A DNA stretch of 64,000 nucleotides from VFJL01 sp037147395 (GTDB taxonomy: Bacteria; Pseudomonadota; Gammaproteobacteria; Burkholderiales; Nitrosomonadaceae), in the NCBI GenBank assembly GCA_037147395.1, contig JBAWVG010000002.1, positions 1-64,000 of the forward strand, in the 5' to 3' direction. Below the pieces are notes generated by a model that searched no databases, was not told the DNA's origin, and worked only from the letters and a program-made list of their open reading frames with translations. Shown piece by piece: positions 8,640 through 17,674 of the stretch. Position 1 is the first letter of the stretch, and each line of letters opens with the position of its first letter. A program made the translations under genes and the position numbers.

Positions 8640-10256
8640 TTACTCGAATATCAACTCATCATCTTTCAGTCTATAAGTCCCGCCCGACCTATCCTTAGTC
8701 GTTGATGTGCGCTTCGTGCCGACGCGTACCTCGACACCCTCAAGAAAATGTTGCTCTGCCTTGACCATAGCCCCCCGACTGGCGGCAATCTCCTTCTTTA
8801 ACTGCACCTCATCCAGATTAAGTTGCTGCTCTTCATCATCAAGCGAGGTAAGGGTTGAATTTGCAGATTCGAGTGCAGATACTGATACTCGATCCGGTTT
8901 GTTCGCTGCCAGATCGATCAGTTTGCGTACCTTAAACCGTCTGACCTTTAGATCATCACGACTCTCAGAGAGCTTGGCCATACGTGCATACAATGAATCA
9001 GAGGTACGTGCAATCACAACCGTCCTCGAACGCGAGGGCGAGCCAATAGTCTTCGCTTTGACTAATTGACCGGCGGTCGCCACCCCGCCGATGATATGAC
9101 CCCTACGACTTCCATCACCAACGATAATCTGGACGGCAGCAGTTAATGTACACATCATCGTGTAATCACGGATGAAAATACCTTGCCCCGCATTAATAAC
9201 CGCGTTCTGTGTGAAGTTCGCATTAACCGATCCTCCGGCCTCGGTTATAGGATCGATCGTAAGCTCATTCTCAAGTTTTTCTGGATGACCGATCAGACCC
9301 CCGATCACGACGATATCACCCTTTGCAATTAATCTAGCGCCTTCAGTCGAGCCCTTGATATGAATGTCACCATCTGCCTTGATCGTCATGCCACTTTGAA
9401 CCTCTCCAGTCACAATGACCGTCCCGAGGAAATCAATATTACCGGTATGGAGGTCAACATTCTTGACGGTATAGACCGGCTCCACCTTCACCCCATTAGG
9501 GATTAAATAAGGACAACCATCAATCTTTGCGATCAATAAATCTGCATCATTACTATCAATTTCGGCCCCTTCAAGTCCTGCAGTAAACTCAAGACTCACC
9601 CCCTCTTTTGCAGGGATAGGCGTGCCCGATATGGTAAAACCAGGCTCGCCAGCACCGGCGGGATGACGCCTCATCAATGAATCACCCGTATACACAACGA
9701 GAATTTCACCTAAATCACGGAAATTGGCAATGCCCTCTTCATCAACCTGCGGAACACGCTCCTTCATTTCAGGAAGAAGGCTCTCAAATCTAGAATCAAG
9801 ACCATCTTCAGCTGGCTTCCCACTTGCTATCAGAACACTATCGCCCTCCTCACTGATCGCACGTTTAATTGCTTCCATATCAAGATCTACGGTGATCTCT
9901 TTATCTTTCGCTTCTTCAAGGATACTCTCGAGTGTCACTGCAATCCCACCGCGCGGATTAAAGCAGGTCAGATATGCGCTGAGCTGACCATCATCGATCT
10001 TGATGAAGAACTCTCCATCCGAAGCAGCACCTATGGCGAGTTCAAAGGGAGTCCGATCGTTGTAATTACCTGTAGCCTCGAGCAAGGCATCTTCATCCAG
10101 ATCACACTCGCCGAATCCCGCAGTTTCAATCGCCTTTCTAAAGTGATTGAGCGTGATCTCTTCAACATCACCTTCTGGAGAGAAACAAGCCATCACAGCA
10201 CGTCCATCTTCGCCTAGGCGTATGGATAGATATTTTAAATGTGAATCTTCGGACAT
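8640..10256 (-). CDS. FapA family protein (DUF342, flagellar-assembly-A type)
   Basis: A 538-residue cytoplasmic-looking protein without signal peptide or membrane segment. An N-terminal acidic region (1-165) is followed by the DUF342/FapA domain: ISGTPIPAKEGVSLEF, then successive short turns such as GNIDFLGTVIVTGEV, SGMTIKADGDIHIKGSTEGARL, IVVIGGLIG and INAGQGIFIRDY, typical of its right-handed beta-helix. A helical coiled-coil-like part (about 425-495) ends in a short C-terminal segment. FapA proteins influence polymer or flagellar assembly or localisation in some bacteria, but the molecular role is not settled, and no flagellar genes lie nearby. Single gene, with its own promoter just upstream. 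Confidence 0.85.
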   Translation of the reverse strand: MSEDSHLKYLSIRLGEDGRAVMACFSPEGDVEEITLNHFRKAIETAGFGECDLDEDALLEATGNYNDRTPFELAIGAASDGEFFIKIDDGQLSAYLTCFNPRGGIAVTLESILEEAKDKEITVDLDMEAIKRAISEEGDSVLIASGKPAEDGLDSRFESLLPEMKERVPQVDEEGIANFRDLGEILVVYTGDSLMRRHPAGAGEPGFTISGTPIPAKEGVSLEFTAGLEGAEIDSNDADLLIAKIDGCPYLIPNGVKVEPVYTVKNVDLHTGNIDFLGTVIVTGEVQSGMTIKADGDIHIKGSTEGARLIAKGDIVVIGGLIGHPEKLENELTIDPITEAGGSVNANFTQNAVINAGQGIFIRDYTMMCTLTAAVQIIVGDGSRRGHIIGGVATAGQLVKAKTIGSPSRSRTVVIARTSDSLYARMAKLSESRDDLKVRRFKVRKLIDLAANKPDRVSVSALESANSTLTSLDDEEQQLNLDEVQLKKEIAASRGAMVKAEQHFLEGVEVRVGTKRTSTTKDRSGGTYRLKDDELIFE

Positions 10257-10285
10257 TACAGTCGCCTCATCAGATCACGCGAATT

Positions 10286-10314
10286 TCTATAGTACACCGA
10301 ATTTAATATTACAA
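10286..10314 (-). promoter_or_regulatory. Candidate sigma-70 promoter of fapA
   Basis: Reading the minus strand: -35 TTGTAA (10309-10314), 17-bp spacer, -10 TATAGA (10286-10291). The start would be near 10279, about 23 nt before the fapA ATG, with GAGG as ribosome binding site. Confidence 0.5.
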
Positions 10315-10364
10315 ATATTATTAAAAAACACCCTAATTAAGATAGAGATATATCACTTGAATTC

Positions 10365-10387
10365 AATTGGTTGTATGACAACCGATT
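10365..10387. repeat. Inverted repeat between fapA and metH
   Basis: AATTGGTTGT, loop ATG, then ACAACCGATT: a 10-bp inverted repeat with one mismatch. No T-tract follows in either direction, so a terminator is unlikely. It lies upstream of the fapA -35 and could be an operator. Confidence 0.4.
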
Positions 10388-10580
10388 AAAACCTGGAGAA
10401 AAGTTCCAACAGCCTCTTAATCGTTACAGATCGGCCCCGAGTCTTGGCGTATATCAACAACCTGTATATGCGCAGGGTATTTGTCAGGATGGATAGGATA
10501 GATGGCTAACAACCCCTGCTAACCACGGCATTGCAAGGGCCATGATAGAATCCCACCTCCAACGGACATAGAATCTGACC

Positions 10581-13500
10581 ATGAATAAAGACTACCGAAC
10601 CGCTCTATTAGAGGACCTTCTCAGTCAACGAATCCTATTGCTAGATGGGGCTATGGGGACGATGATCCAGAGCTACACACTTAATGAAGCGGATTATCGC
10701 GGCACTCGATTTGCTCATTTCCCACACGACCTCAAGGGAAACAATGATCTTCTGACGCTGACTCAACCGCATATTATTCATGAAATTCATACCGGTTACT
10801 TGGAAGCGGGTTCGGATATTATCGAGACCAATACCTTCAATTCCACGACCGCCTCGATGTCCGACTATCATATGCAGGATCTGGTATATGAATTAAATTT
10901 TGCTGGGGCGAAATTGGCGAAGGAAGCAACCCTGGCAATGGAGGCAAAAACACCGGACAGACCTCGCTTCGTAGCCGGCGTATTAGGGCCAACCACCAAG
11001 ACCGCCTCAATCTCACCGGACGTGAATGACCCCGGTTTTCGGGGCATCACTTTCGACCAACTGGTTGCCGATTACACCGTCGCCATCAGCGGCCTTCTGG
11101 CAGGGGGCGCTGATATCCTGCTGGTGGAAACCATCTTTGATTCTCTCAACGCCAAGGCGGCTCTGTTCGCAATAGATCAATATTTCGAGGATCATGGCAT
11201 CCGTGTCCCGATCATGATCTCGGTCACCATTACCGATGCCTCCGGACGCACTCTCTCCGGACAAACCCCAGAAGCATTCTGGGATTCAGTCAGTCATGCC
11301 AAACCATTATCGGTGGGATTAAACTGCGCACTGGGCGCAGAATTGATGCGTCCTTACATCGAAGAGCTATCCAAGGTTGCCGATGTTTATACCAGCGCGC
11401 ACCCCAATGCCGGTCTACCTAATCCACTGGCAGAGACTGGCTACGATGAATCGCCTGATTACACTGCCAGCCTGATCAAGGATTTTGCAGTGTCAGGATT
11501 CGTCAATATTGTGGGCGGCTGCTGCGGCACAACGCCCGCGCATATCAGAGCCATCGCCACTGCAGTGAACGGCATTGCGCCACGCATTATTCCCAACGTT
11601 CCAAAAAAGTTGCGACTATCTGGACTGGAGCCATTGAATATTGATGATGACTCCCTATTCGTGAATGTGGGGGAGCGTACTAACGTTACCGGATCGAAAA
11701 TTTTTTCCCGTTTAATACTCGGCAATAATTATGCGGAGGCCTTGAGTGTCGCCCGCAGCCAGGTAGAAAGTGGCGCTCAGATCATCGATATCAATATGGA
11801 TGAGGCGATGCTCGATTCGCAGAAAGCGATGGTAACTTTCCTCAACCTGATTGCGGCTGAACCGGATATCAGCCGCGTACCGGTCATGATCGATTCGAGC
11901 AAGTGGTCAGTAATTGAGGCCGGCCTGAAATGCGTACAAGGTAAGGCCGTGATCAACTCCATCAGCATGAAGGAAGGTGAGGAGGAATTCATTAAGCATG
12001 CGCGGTTAGCGCGCCGCTACGGGGCAGCCGTGATTGTGATGGCCTTCGATGAATCTGGACAGGCTGATACTCAGGCACGTAAGGTCGATATCTGCACTCG
12101 TTGCTACCGCATCTTAGTAGACCAGGTGGGATTCCCTCCGGAAGATATCATTTTTGATCCGAACATTTTCGCAGTTGCCACCGGTATTGAGGAGCACAAT
12201 AATTACGGCGTCGACTTCATCGAAGCCACTCGCATCATCAAGAAGACCCTGCCACATGCCAAGGTGAGTGGTGGCGTATCTAATGTCTCATTCTCCTTCC
12301 GAGGTAACGAACCGATACGAGAGGCGATCCATACGGCCTTCCTGTATCACGCCATCCAGGCTGGTATGACCATGGGCATCGTTAACGCTGGGCAACTGGG
12401 TGTTTACTCGGATATCCCACCGGACTTACTAGAAAGGGTTGAGGATGTACTGCTCAATCGCCGCAGTGACGCCACCGAGAGGCTGGTGGAATTCGCCGAG
12501 AATTTCAAGGGTCAGAGCAAGGAGAGGGTTGAAGATCTCACTTGGCGCGATGAGCCGGTTCAGCAGCGTTTGACACACGCCCTAGTCAAAGGCATCAATA
12601 CCTATATCGTTGAAGATACCGAATCAGCACGCTTAGAAATCACTGCCCAAGGCGGGCGCCCAATCCAGGTGATTGAGGGGCCTCTGATGAATGGCATGAA
12701 TGTAGTTGGTGATTTATTCGGCTCTGGAAAAATGTTTCTGCCACAAGTAGTCAAGTCAGCACGGGTCATGAAACAGGCAGTGGCACATTTACTACCCTTC
12801 ATCGAAGCAGAAAAGAAACGTTCCGGTGATTCTAGGCCCAAGGGAAAGATCGTCATCGCAACGGTTAAGGGCGACGTACATGACATCGGCAAGAATATCG
12901 TCACAGTGGTACTGCAATGCAATAACTATGAAGTGGTGAATATGGGTGTAATGGTCCCGTGTGCGCAAATCTTGGAGATGGCACGACGGGAAGGGGCCGA
13001 TATCATTGGCCTATCCGGGCTGATTACCCCCTCTCTAGAGGAAATGACGCATGTGGCAAAAGAGATGCAACGTGAAGGCTTCACCATCCCTCTACTGATT
13101 GGTGGAGCGACCACCTCACGCGTCCATACCGCAGTGAAGGTCGCACCGCACTACAGCGGTGTGACTGTATGGGTGCCGGATGCAAGCCGCGCCGTAGGGG
13201 TATGCAGCAATTTACTATCGGAGGATCTACGCTCAAATTATGTCACGGAGATCCAGACTGAATATGAGAAAGTTCGTACCCAGCACAAGAACAAGAAAGG
13301 ACAATCTCCGATGCTATCGATTGCGGAAGCGCGTAGAAATGCCCTCAAAATAGATTGGCAGAACTATACCCCTCCCGAACCTAATTTTTTAGGTATCAAA
13401 TCGCTCCGCAACTACCCACTAGAAAAACTTGTTCCCTATATCGATTGGGGCCCATTCTTTCAGGCTTGGGAATTGTCCGGGCCCTATCCAGCAATCTTGC

Positions 13501-14294
13501 AAGATGAGGTGGTGGGTGAGGCTGCTCGCAATCTGTTACGCGATGCTCAAGACATGCTAAAGAAAATTATTGAACAGAAATGGCTCTCTGCTAATGCCGT
13601 CATCGGCTTATTCCCCGCCAGTTCAGTGAACCATGACGACATCGAAATCTATACCGACAAGTCCCGTAGTAAAGTAGCTATGACATTCCACAATCTGCGG
13701 CAGCAGACTCTAAAACCTGGAAACCGTCCTAATCTATGTCTGGCAGATTTTATCGCTCCAAAAGAGTCCGGTATTCATGATGCCATCGGTGCCTTTGCCG
13801 TTGCTGCAGGGTTTGGCATAGATGCACGGATCAAGGCGTATGAAGAGACGCATGATGATTACGGTGCCATTATGCTAAAAGCGTTAGCCGACCGTCTGGC
13901 GGAAGCCTTCGCCGAGCATATGCACTGGCGGGTACGTCGTGAATTCTGGGGTTATGCTAAAGATGAAGACCTCAATACCCAGCAACTTGTCGCTGAAGAG
14001 TATCGGGGCAGGCGCCCCGCACCTGGGTATCCAGCTTGCCCAGATCATACCGAGAAGGGGCCCCTGTTTGAAATGTTAAGGGTTCCTGAGAATGCCGGCA
14101 TTACGATCACTGAGTCTTACGCGATGCTGCCAACTGCAGCGGTATCTGGATTTTATTTCTCTCACTCTGACGCGGATTACTTCGCCGTTGGAAAGATCGA
14201 TAAGGATCAGGTGGCGGACTACGCAAAGCGCAAGGGCTGGACACTGGAAGAAGCAGAAATGTGGCTAGCGCCGACACTCGCATATGATCGATAA
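10581..14294 (+). CDS. metH: Cobalamin-dependent methionine synthase MetH
   Basis: Transfers the methyl group of 5-methyltetrahydrofolate to homocysteine via methylcobalamin. All four modules are present in 1237 residues: homocysteine domain (about 1-330) with zinc ligands Cys249 (GLNCALG), Cys314 and Cys315 (GGCCGTTP); pterin domain (about 360-620; FVNVGERTNVTGS, DINMDEAML); cobalamin cap and B12 domain with GDVHDIGKN, where His767 is the lower cobalt ligand, and GLSGLITPS; and the C-terminal AdoMet reactivation domain with RPAPGYPACPDH. Full length compared with the 1227-residue E. coli enzyme. Transcribed alone. It implies that cobalamin is made or imported. Confidence 0.98.
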   Translation: MNKDYRTALLEDLLSQRILLLDGAMGTMIQSYTLNEADYRGTRFAHFPHDLKGNNDLLTLTQPHIIHEIHTGYLEAGSDIIETNTFNSTTASMSDYHMQDLVYELNFAGAKLAKEATLAMEAKTPDRPRFVAGVLGPTTKTASISPDVNDPGFRGITFDQLVADYTVAISGLLAGGADILLVETIFDSLNAKAALFAIDQYFEDHGIRVPIMISVTITDASGRTLSGQTPEAFWDSVSHAKPLSVGLNCALGAELMRPYIEELSKVADVYTSAHPNAGLPNPLAETGYDESPDYTASLIKDFAVSGFVNIVGGCCGTTPAHIRAIATAVNGIAPRIIPNVPKKLRLSGLEPLNIDDDSLFVNVGERTNVTGSKIFSRLILGNNYAEALSVARSQVESGAQIIDINMDEAMLDSQKAMVTFLNLIAAEPDISRVPVMIDSSKWSVIEAGLKCVQGKAVINSISMKEGEEEFIKHARLARRYGAAVIVMAFDESGQADTQARKVDICTRCYRILVDQVGFPPEDIIFDPNIFAVATGIEEHNNYGVDFIEATRIIKKTLPHAKVSGGVSNVSFSFRGNEPIREAIHTAFLYHAIQAGMTMGIVNAGQLGVYSDIPPDLLERVEDVLLNRRSDATERLVEFAENFKGQSKERVEDLTWRDEPVQQRLTHALVKGINTYIVEDTESARLEITAQGGRPIQVIEGPLMNGMNVVGDLFGSGKMFLPQVVKSARVMKQAVAHLLPFIEAEKKRSGDSRPKGKIVIATVKGDVHDIGKNIVTVVLQCNNYEVVNMGVMVPCAQILEMARREGADIIGLSGLITPSLEEMTHVAKEMQREGFTIPLLIGGATTSRVHTAVKVAPHYSGVTVWVPDASRAVGVCSNLLSEDLRSNYVTEIQTEYEKVRTQHKNKKGQSPMLSIAEARRNALKIDWQNYTPPEPNFLGIKSLRNYPLEKLVPYIDWGPFFQAWELSGPYPAILQDEVVGEAARNLLRDAQDMLKKIIEQKWLSANAVIGLFPASSVNHDDIEIYTDKSRSKVAMTFHNLRQQTLKPGNRPNLCLADFIAPKESGIHDAIGAFAVAAGFGIDARIKAYEETHDDYGAIMLKALADRLAEAFAEHMHWRVRREFWGYAKDEDLNTQQLVAEEYRGRRPAPGYPACPDHTEKGPLFEMLRVPENAGITITESYAMLPTAAVSGFYFSHSDADYFAVGKIDKDQVADYAKRKGWTLEEAEMWLAPTLAYDR

Positions 14295-14302
14295 CAAAGA
14301 GA

Positions 14303-16447
14303 CTAACTCTTTTCCCGAGTAATTCTTACGACCTCTCGGATCCGCCTGACGCCGCGCATTACCTGTGCAAGGTGAGACCGGTTACTCACTTGCAAGGTGA
14401 AATGCATGGCGGTGTAACCCCCCTCACCTTCCACAGATACATTATCGATATTGGAACCTGCCTTAGCAATTTCGGCCGCTACCTTCGCCAGTACACCGCG
14501 TTGATTTGCCGCTACCATCTTGATACTGACCTCAAACAACTTGCTGATGTTCTTGTCCCACGTTACATCTAGCCAGTTATCTGGATTACCATGCATTTTC
14601 CCAATCACTGAACAGTCCCGTGCATGGATCACTAGCCCCTGATCCTTCTTGATGAAACCGACGATAAGGTCTCCTGGGATGGGTCGGCAACACTTGGCAA
14701 ACTGCACGGCCATGCCCTCCGTTCCCATGATGGTGATCGCCTCCCCCATCCGGTTTTCCTTAGGTTCAACATTTCCCGGTGATAGCAGGCGCTTAGACAA
14801 TACAGCCGGTAGATGCTTGCCCAACACCATATCCGCGAACAATTCTTTTTTTGATTTGGCGCCGCTATCGCGGGCTAATTTCTGCCACTGAGAGTCGCTA
14901 ATGCTTGCCGGGTCAATCTTGAGAGACAACAGCGCCTGACTCAGCAGACGCTCACCCAACTTAGCTAACTCATCGTACTGCACTGTCTTGAGAAAGTGAC
15001 GGATATGTGACCGTGCCTTGCCGGTAACCACATAAGTGAGCCATGCAGGGTTAGGCTTTGCGTGGGGCGCGGTAATAATTTCAACATAGTCCCCACTCCT
15101 GAGTTTGGTACGTAACGGAGCATTCTCGCCATTGATTTTTACCGCCATGCATCGGTCGCCAATATCAGTATGTACTGCATAGGCAAAATCCACCGCGGTC
15201 GATTCTTTTGGCAGCGCCAATATCCTACCCTGGGGTGTAAATACGTAAACCTCCCCAGGAAACAAATCCACCTTCAGATGCTCCAGAAATTCCAGGGAGT
15301 CGGTCGAATCGCTTAGGGTTTCCAGTAGACCTTGCAACCACTGGTGGGTCTTCGTATGGAGATCATCGAGATTAATGTCATGACTCTTATAGAGCCAGTG
15401 CGAGGCAACTCCAGCCTCAGCAATCCTGTGCATTTCGGCAGTCCGGATCTGAATTTCGATGGGGGTTCCATAGGGCCCAAACAAGGTATTGTGCAATGAC
15501 TGATAGCCATTCGCCTTGGGGATTGCGATGTAATCCTTGAACTTTCCGGGGATGGGTTTGTATAAGCTATGCAGTGCGCCGAGGGCTACATAACAGGCAG
15601 GGACGTCCTTGACGATGACACGAAAACCATAAATGTCGAGCACCTCAGAAAATGAGAGGTGCTTCTCCACCATCTTTTTATAAATACTATAAAGCTGTTT
15701 CTCGCGTCCACTTATCTTTGCATCTAGCCCCGCATCCTGAAGGCGCTGCCGGATATCGTTAAGAATTTTATCTACAACCTCCCGGCGATTACCCCGTGCC
15801 GCTTTACTAGCTTTAGTCAGGACCTGATAACGTGTCGGGAAAATATAGCGAAAACTGAGCTCCTGAAGTTCCTGATAGACACCGTTAAGCCCCAATCGGT
15901 GTGCAATGGGCGCATAGATCTCCATAGTTTCACGTGCGATACGACGACGCTTCTGCTGATCCAGCACCTCAAGTGTGCGCATGTTATGCAGTCTGTCTGC
16001 TAGCTTAATGAGCACAACACGAACATCCTGCGACATCGCCAGCAACATCTTGCGGAAATTTTCTGCTTGAGCATCTGCTTGAGTTTGGAACTCTATCTTG
16101 TCAAGCTTGGAAACACCGTCCACCAGATCCGCCACCGACTTTCCAAATCTTTCACTAATCTCAGCTTTGGAGATGTGGGTATCCTCCATCACATCATGCA
16201 ACAACGCAGCAGTCAGCGTCTGGATGTCTAGGTGAAGTCTACCGAGTATGCCGGTTACTGCTAACGGGTGAGAGATGTAAGGTTCGCCTGACTTTCTAAA
16301 CTGCCCTGAATGGGCACTTTGACTGAAGAGGTAGGCATTCTTAAGCTGAGAGATATCTTCCGGTTTAAGATAACCGGATAATTCATTGAACAGAGATTCT
16401 GGCCCGGATAGAGCATCTGGAGTATCCGGCAAGCCTCGTGCCTGCAT
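14303..16447 (-). CDS. spoT: Bifunctional (p)ppGpp synthetase/hydrolase SpoT
   Basis: RelA/SpoT homologue of 714 residues controlling the stringent response. The N-terminal HD hydrolase motif is intact (ISHPLAV at 58-64, HDVMEDT with His84-Asp85). The synthetase domain follows (DIYGFRVIVKDVPACY, PGKFKDYIAIPKANGYQSLH), then TGS (VFTPQGRILALPK), a zinc-finger-like CCRPIPGD region and a C-terminal ACT domain. RVIVKD fits the RxKD type of bifunctional enzymes. The intact HD site makes it SpoT/Rel rather than a hydrolase-dead RelA. ATG 16447 has AAAGGAAT upstream. Lies after rpoZ in the usual gmk-rpoZ-spoT order, and ends head-on with metH. Confidence 0.96.
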   Translation of the reverse strand: MQARGLPDTPDALSGPESLFNELSGYLKPEDISQLKNAYLFSQSAHSGQFRKSGEPYISHPLAVTGILGRLHLDIQTLTAALLHDVMEDTHISKAEISERFGKSVADLVDGVSKLDKIEFQTQADAQAENFRKMLLAMSQDVRVVLIKLADRLHNMRTLEVLDQQKRRRIARETMEIYAPIAHRLGLNGVYQELQELSFRYIFPTRYQVLTKASKAARGNRREVVDKILNDIRQRLQDAGLDAKISGREKQLYSIYKKMVEKHLSFSEVLDIYGFRVIVKDVPACYVALGALHSLYKPIPGKFKDYIAIPKANGYQSLHNTLFGPYGTPIEIQIRTAEMHRIAEAGVASHWLYKSHDINLDDLHTKTHQWLQGLLETLSDSTDSLEFLEHLKVDLFPGEVYVFTPQGRILALPKESTAVDFAYAVHTDIGDRCMAVKINGENAPLRTKLRSGDYVEIITAPHAKPNPAWLTYVVTGKARSHIRHFLKTVQYDELAKLGERLLSQALLSLKIDPASISDSQWQKLARDSGAKSKKELFADMVLGKHLPAVLSKRLLSPGNVEPKENRMGEAITIMGTEGMAVQFAKCCRPIPGDLIVGFIKKDQGLVIHARDCSVIGKMHGNPDNWLDVTWDKNISKLFEVSIKMVAANQRGVLAKVAAEIAKAGSNIDNVSVEGEGGYTAMHFTLQVSNRSHLAQVMRGVRRIREVVRITREKS

Positions 16448-16587
16448 TAGAATTCCTTTATTCGGTTTGATGCGCTCGAAATACTGTCGAGTCAGGAGCT
16501 AACAACTATCCACTCCCTAATTGAGACTACCCTCATTTGATAGATCGTCACGGTCTTTCAGAAGATTCTATACAACACTTACCAAAA

Positions 16588-16794
16588 CTAAATATACCGA
16601 GAATCAAGGAGCTCTATTCCGACCATACCCTGGGCCAACTCTCGCAAGGCAATAACAGTAGGCTTATCACGGGCTGACTCCACCATAGGAGCACTGCCGA
16701 TCGAGAGCTGCCTTGCACGTATAGTCGCGACTAATGTCATTTCAAACCGGTTTGGAATCCTTTTCAAGCAATCGTCAACAGTAATCCGTGCCAT
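16588..16794 (-). CDS. rpoZ: RNA polymerase omega subunit
   Basis: A 68-residue protein beginning MARITVDDCLKRIPNRFEM, the conserved omega signature, with ARQLSIGS and KPTVIALRELAQG. It assists assembly of the beta-prime subunit and takes part in ppGpp sensing in E. coli. A GGAG lies 9 nt before the ATG. It sits between gmk and spoT and has a well-matched promoter about 45 bp upstream. Confidence 0.95.
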   Translation of the reverse strand: MARITVDDCLKRIPNRFEMTLVATIRARQLSIGSAPMVESARDKPTVIALRELAQGMVGIELLDSRYI

Positions 16795-16838
16795 AGCATT
16801 TCTCCAAAAAATAGATTGACAGTAGTAATACGGAAATA

Positions 16839-16867
16839 TTTCTAAAAAACCGGAATCGCAGCGTCAA
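16839..16867 (-). promoter_or_regulatory. Sigma-70-type promoter of rpoZ(-spoT)
   Basis: On the minus strand: -35 TTGACG (16862-16867), 17-bp spacer, -10 TAGAAA (16839-16844). Good matches with ideal spacing, placed so that the transcript has a ~38-nt leader before rpoZ. Confidence 0.6.
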
Positions 16868-16920
16868 TACCGACACTAGGCAAGATATACATCAGACCTG
16901 CTATCTTTTGATATAGCGAT

Positions 16921-17538
16921 CTATCTAAGTTGGGTTATCAGATGATGGTAACGAACAAGTTGCCTCGACATTCTCATCCGTTCGGCCCGGACAATGCAGA
17001 AGAAATCACTAAGCGCAGTATCCAACTCTTCGTTGATGATAACATAATCATACTCATTCACATGACTGATCTCTTCACGCGCAGCGGCCACGCGCCTTGC
17101 GATTATCTCTGGACTATCCTGCCCACGATTTCGTAAACGCGCCTCCAACATTGCAAGTGACGGAGGCAAGATAAAAACCCCCACCGCATTGGGGAAAGAT
17201 CGGCGCACCTGTTGCGCTCCCTGGCTATCAATTTCCAATAGAATATCCTGACCCGACGCCGTCGCCTCATTGATCCATTTCTGAGAGGTACCGTAGTAAT
17301 TTCCATAAACTTCTGCGCTTTCCAGAAACTCACCACGTTCCAACATCTGTTCAAAAACTTCCCGAGTAACAAAATGATAATCGCGCCCATCCATTTCTTC
17401 AGCCCTCGGCAATCGTGAGGTATATGAAATGGATAAATTCAGTCCGATATTTGTCCGCAACAGCGCTCTTACTAGGCTAGTCTTCCCTGTACCGGAGGGC
17501 GCGCTGATGATAAACAGAGTCCCGGATGTTGCTGTCAT
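16921..17538 (-). CDS. gmk: Guanylate kinase
   Basis: Phosphorylates GMP to GDP. 205 residues from ATG 17536-17538: P-loop SAPSGTGKTSLVRALL at about 12-27, the GMP-binding ISYTSRLPRAEEMDGRDYHF segment, FLESAEVYGNYYGT, and the lid with RLRNRGQD. A TTG at 17571 would add 11 residues and has no family support. Part of the yicC-gmk-rpoZ-spoT cluster linking guanine nucleotides to ppGpp signalling. A 126-bp gap with a promoter separates it from rpoZ. Confidence 0.96.
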   Translation of the reverse strand: MTATSGTLFIISAPSGTGKTSLVRALLRTNIGLNLSISYTSRLPRAEEMDGRDYHFVTREVFEQMLERGEFLESAEVYGNYYGTSQKWINEATASGQDILLEIDSQGAQQVRRSFPNAVGVFILPPSLAMLEARLRNRGQDSPEIIARRVAAAREEISHVNEYDYVIINEELDTALSDFFCIVRAERMRMSRQLVRYHHLITQLR

Positions 17539-17674
17539 ATTAAAACCATTTTCATGTATTACCCATTCCAATCATTCCTCATCCAAGATTAGTGGAACCG
17601 TAGATTCGTTATGTGACTTTGTTGACTCTTACGCCGCACCGAGTCTCCACATCCTCCGTACTATTAGCACTTTC

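Larger units (their letters stand above)
10257..10580. other. Divergent fapA-metH intergenic region (324 bp)
   Basis: The only gene-free stretch over 300 bp. The left part is AT-rich and carries the fapA promoter and a hairpin-forming repeat (10365-10387). The right part, leading into metH, has higher G+C. I see no SAH, SAM or cobalamin riboswitch core, no clear metH promoter and no convincing small ORF. The Shine-Dalgarno sequence before metH is weak. Confidence 0.6.

Noticed and set aside
8707..9069. Plus-strand ORFs opposite fapA, purL, lon and other long genes
   Set aside because: They lie antisense to well-supported genes, have shadow-like serine/arginine-rich composition and no family signatures.
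10400..10580. SAH, SAM or cobalamin riboswitch upstream of metH
   Set aside because: No recognisable conserved cores, such as the SAH GAGGAGCGCTGC segment or a B12 box, could be found.
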